Of a DNA stretch of 58,345 nucleotides, positions 57,447 through 58,345 are shown one piece after another (position 1 is the stretch's first letter; every line of letters starts with the position of its first letter). Under the pieces are notes generated by a model. That model saw only the letters and a program-made list of their open reading frames with translations. It searched no databases and was not told where the DNA came from. Made by a program: the position numbers and the translations under genes. Location: assembly GCA_029252625.1 (NCBI GenBank), contig JAQXBA010000116.1, positions 1 to 58,345 of the forward strand. The letters are read 5' to 3'. This DNA is from Opitutia bacterium (lineage in GTDB: Bacteria > Verrucomicrobiota > Verrucomicrobiia > Opitutales > Coraliomargaritaceae).

Positions 57447-57611
57447 ATCACCTCCACATTATTTCAAGTCAATCAGACCCGGGCCACATGTTGAGAAAAC
57501 AATAGCAAGACTTCCTAGGATCGATACCGTCATCGAAATAGGTCGCATTATTTAACCCAAAAAAAGTGCCAGAATTTAATTCGTCAATAAATTGCTAAAA
57601 AATAACTTGAG

Positions 57612-57621
57612 TAAACGTTTA
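57612..57621. promoter_or_regulatory. LacI-type operator, divergent cluster site 2
   Basis: TAAACGTTTA within GTAAACGTTTAA, midway between the two divergent genes. Confidence 0.72.
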
Positions 57622-57736
57622 AAGTATAGTTTATTAACAAAATCGCTTCATTACCCCCCAGCCCCACCCCCACTACTTCGTCCCCCTTCCGATTCTCTGA
57701 CTTTCAAAATTTGCAGCGATGCAACACTAGAATGGT

Positions 57737-57746
57737 TAAACGTTTT
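57737..57746. promoter_or_regulatory. LacI-type operator, divergent cluster site 3
   Basis: TAAACGTTTT, one mismatch from the perfect palindrome, 112 bases before the plus-strand start codon. Confidence 0.65.
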
Positions 57747-57791
57747 TCACACTCACCCTCAAACTACACAGCGCTCACGCATTAAACCGAG

Positions 57792-57801
57792 TAAACGTTA
57801 T
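57792..57801. promoter_or_regulatory. Degenerate LacI-type operator, divergent cluster site 4
   Basis: TAAACGTTAT: the left half-site is intact and the right half is altered. It is 57 bases before the plus-strand start codon and 55 bases from site 3. Confidence 0.4.
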
Positions 57802-57858
57802 CCCAGTTCGATAATCTTTTTAAATTAAGTTTTAATTCGATCAATACCTAACAAAAAC

Positions 57859-58345
57859 ATGTCAACTACAATGAATGAAATAAACCCCTCAACGCGCGGA
57901 ACACTGAAACGTTTCGGCACAACATGTCGTCTACTGGCGATTTTTTGCGTCACCGCACTAGGCTTCCAAGCCAACGTGGCAATGGCACTTCCTGCTCTTT
58001 ATGTCCACTACGATGCATCGGACGCTACGAGTGTGACGCTAGCAGAGAATACCAACGAAGTCACCGCCTTGGCCGATCTTTCCGGCAATAACTACCATGC
58101 CGATGCGAATTTCACCACTACAGTACTCTATCCCGATGCGATCCAAAGCGCCACGGGCTTGGATCTTCTGGATATGGGTGATACTAACAACAGGTTAAGA
58201 CCGCTTTTGCCCAATGAGCAGGATGCCCTGCTAAACTTCGCCGGCGAGGCTGCCAGTAATAGTGGCTTCTCGTTCTTCGCGGTGGCCAGGGTCGATGCCC
58301 TGCTAGGCGGCAATATTCGCGATGTAGTCTTTGGTAACGCTGGTC
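57859..58345 (+). CDS. Secreted lectin-like/LamG-type protein, 3'-truncated by window edge
   Basis: The frame from ATG 57859 is open to the last base, so the gene continues beyond the window. A charged N-terminus is followed by a long signal peptide (LLAIFCVTALGFQANVAMA, about residues 24-42). The mature part (YVHYDASDATSVTLAENTNE, then LADLSGNNYHADAN) resembles the start of the concanavalin A-like/LamG domains found in very large Verrucomicrobia surface proteins. SGFSFFAVARVDAL near residue 145 fits a beta-sandwich strand. It is preceded by the operator cluster and is probably a glycan-binding or adhesive surface protein; only 162 residues are visible. Confidence 0.72.
   Translation, partial: MSTTMNEINPSTRGTLKRFGTTCRLLAIFCVTALGFQANVAMALPALYVHYDASDATSVTLAENTNEVTALADLSGNNYHADANFTTTVLYPDAIQSATGLDLLDMGDTNNRLRPLLPNEQDALLNFAGEAASNSGFSFFAVARVDALLGGNIRDVVFGNAG

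Larger units (their letters stand above)
57331..57858. other. Divergent control region with four LacI-type sites
   Basis: These 528 AT-rich bases separate two divergent secreted-protein genes and contain no credible gene. They hold three near-perfect operators and one degenerate operator, the densest cluster in the window. A pyrimidine-rich stretch lies at about 57650-57690. Confidence 0.7.

Noticed and set aside
57592-57828. 78-residue frame in the divergent control region
   Set aside because: It runs through operators and a pyrimidine-rich stretch, with low-complexity Pro-rich content and no initiation signal.
57906-57915. GAAACGTTTC, a palindrome like the operators
   Set aside because: It lies inside the coding sequence of the last gene, about 50 bases after its start, and has G/C at the outer positions instead of T/A; probably chance, though an internal site cannot be excluded.

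Overview
The window looks like chromosomal DNA from a marine member of the Verrucomicrobiota (Opitutia/Puniceicoccales type, near Coraliomargarita or Lentimonas). This is inferred from protein content: many secreted sulfatases, an H-X9-DG pseudopilin, a very long Verru_Chthon-cassette-A-like pseudopilin, a long-form PurF, and start codons that mostly lack Shine-Dalgarno sequences. No rRNA, tRNA, CRISPR array or mobile element was recognised.

Layout. Positions 1-23.5 kb are mainly housekeeping: the 3' part of a TonB-dependent receptor, purF and a cation-efflux transporter (minus strand), apaG with a beta-CASP nuclease, typA, a CvfB-like S1 protein, an M50 protease, argH and murJ (minus strand), and a run pta, BioD/DRTGG protein, xseB, dxs. 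A sialate O-acetylesterase-like gene, a DUF1643 gene and a GH29 fucosidase lead into the accessory part.

Positions 23.5-58.3 kb form a large polysaccharide-utilisation region. It holds seven secreted S1 sulfatases (all with a Cys-type formylglycine motif), a GH38-like protein lacking the usual nucleophile Asp, a clan GH-A-like hydrolase, a GH71/GH99-like hydrolase, a sodium:solute symporter, a second acetylesterase, a DUF1080 protein, two secreted beta-helix proteins, a LacI regulator, two pseudopilin-type proteins and the start of a large secreted protein cut by the window end. There is no SusC/SusD pair. The likely model is that sulfatases, esterases and beta-helix enzymes strip a sulfated, acylated, probably fucose- and mannose-containing marine glycan outside the cytoplasm, the symporter imports the products, and cytoplasmic hydrolases finish the job. 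The substrate is inference.

The strongest non-gene signal is a palindrome, TAAACGTTTA, typical of LacI-family operators. It occurs eleven times (one copy degenerate), only in intergenic DNA from 24.6 to 57.8 kb. It lies in front of the GH38-like gene, three sulfatases, the GH-A/GH99/symporter operon, both pseudopilin-type genes and the beta-helix gene, with a cluster of four at the right end. This ties two type II/IV pilin-like surface proteins to the sulfated-glycan regulon, the most unusual feature of the window.
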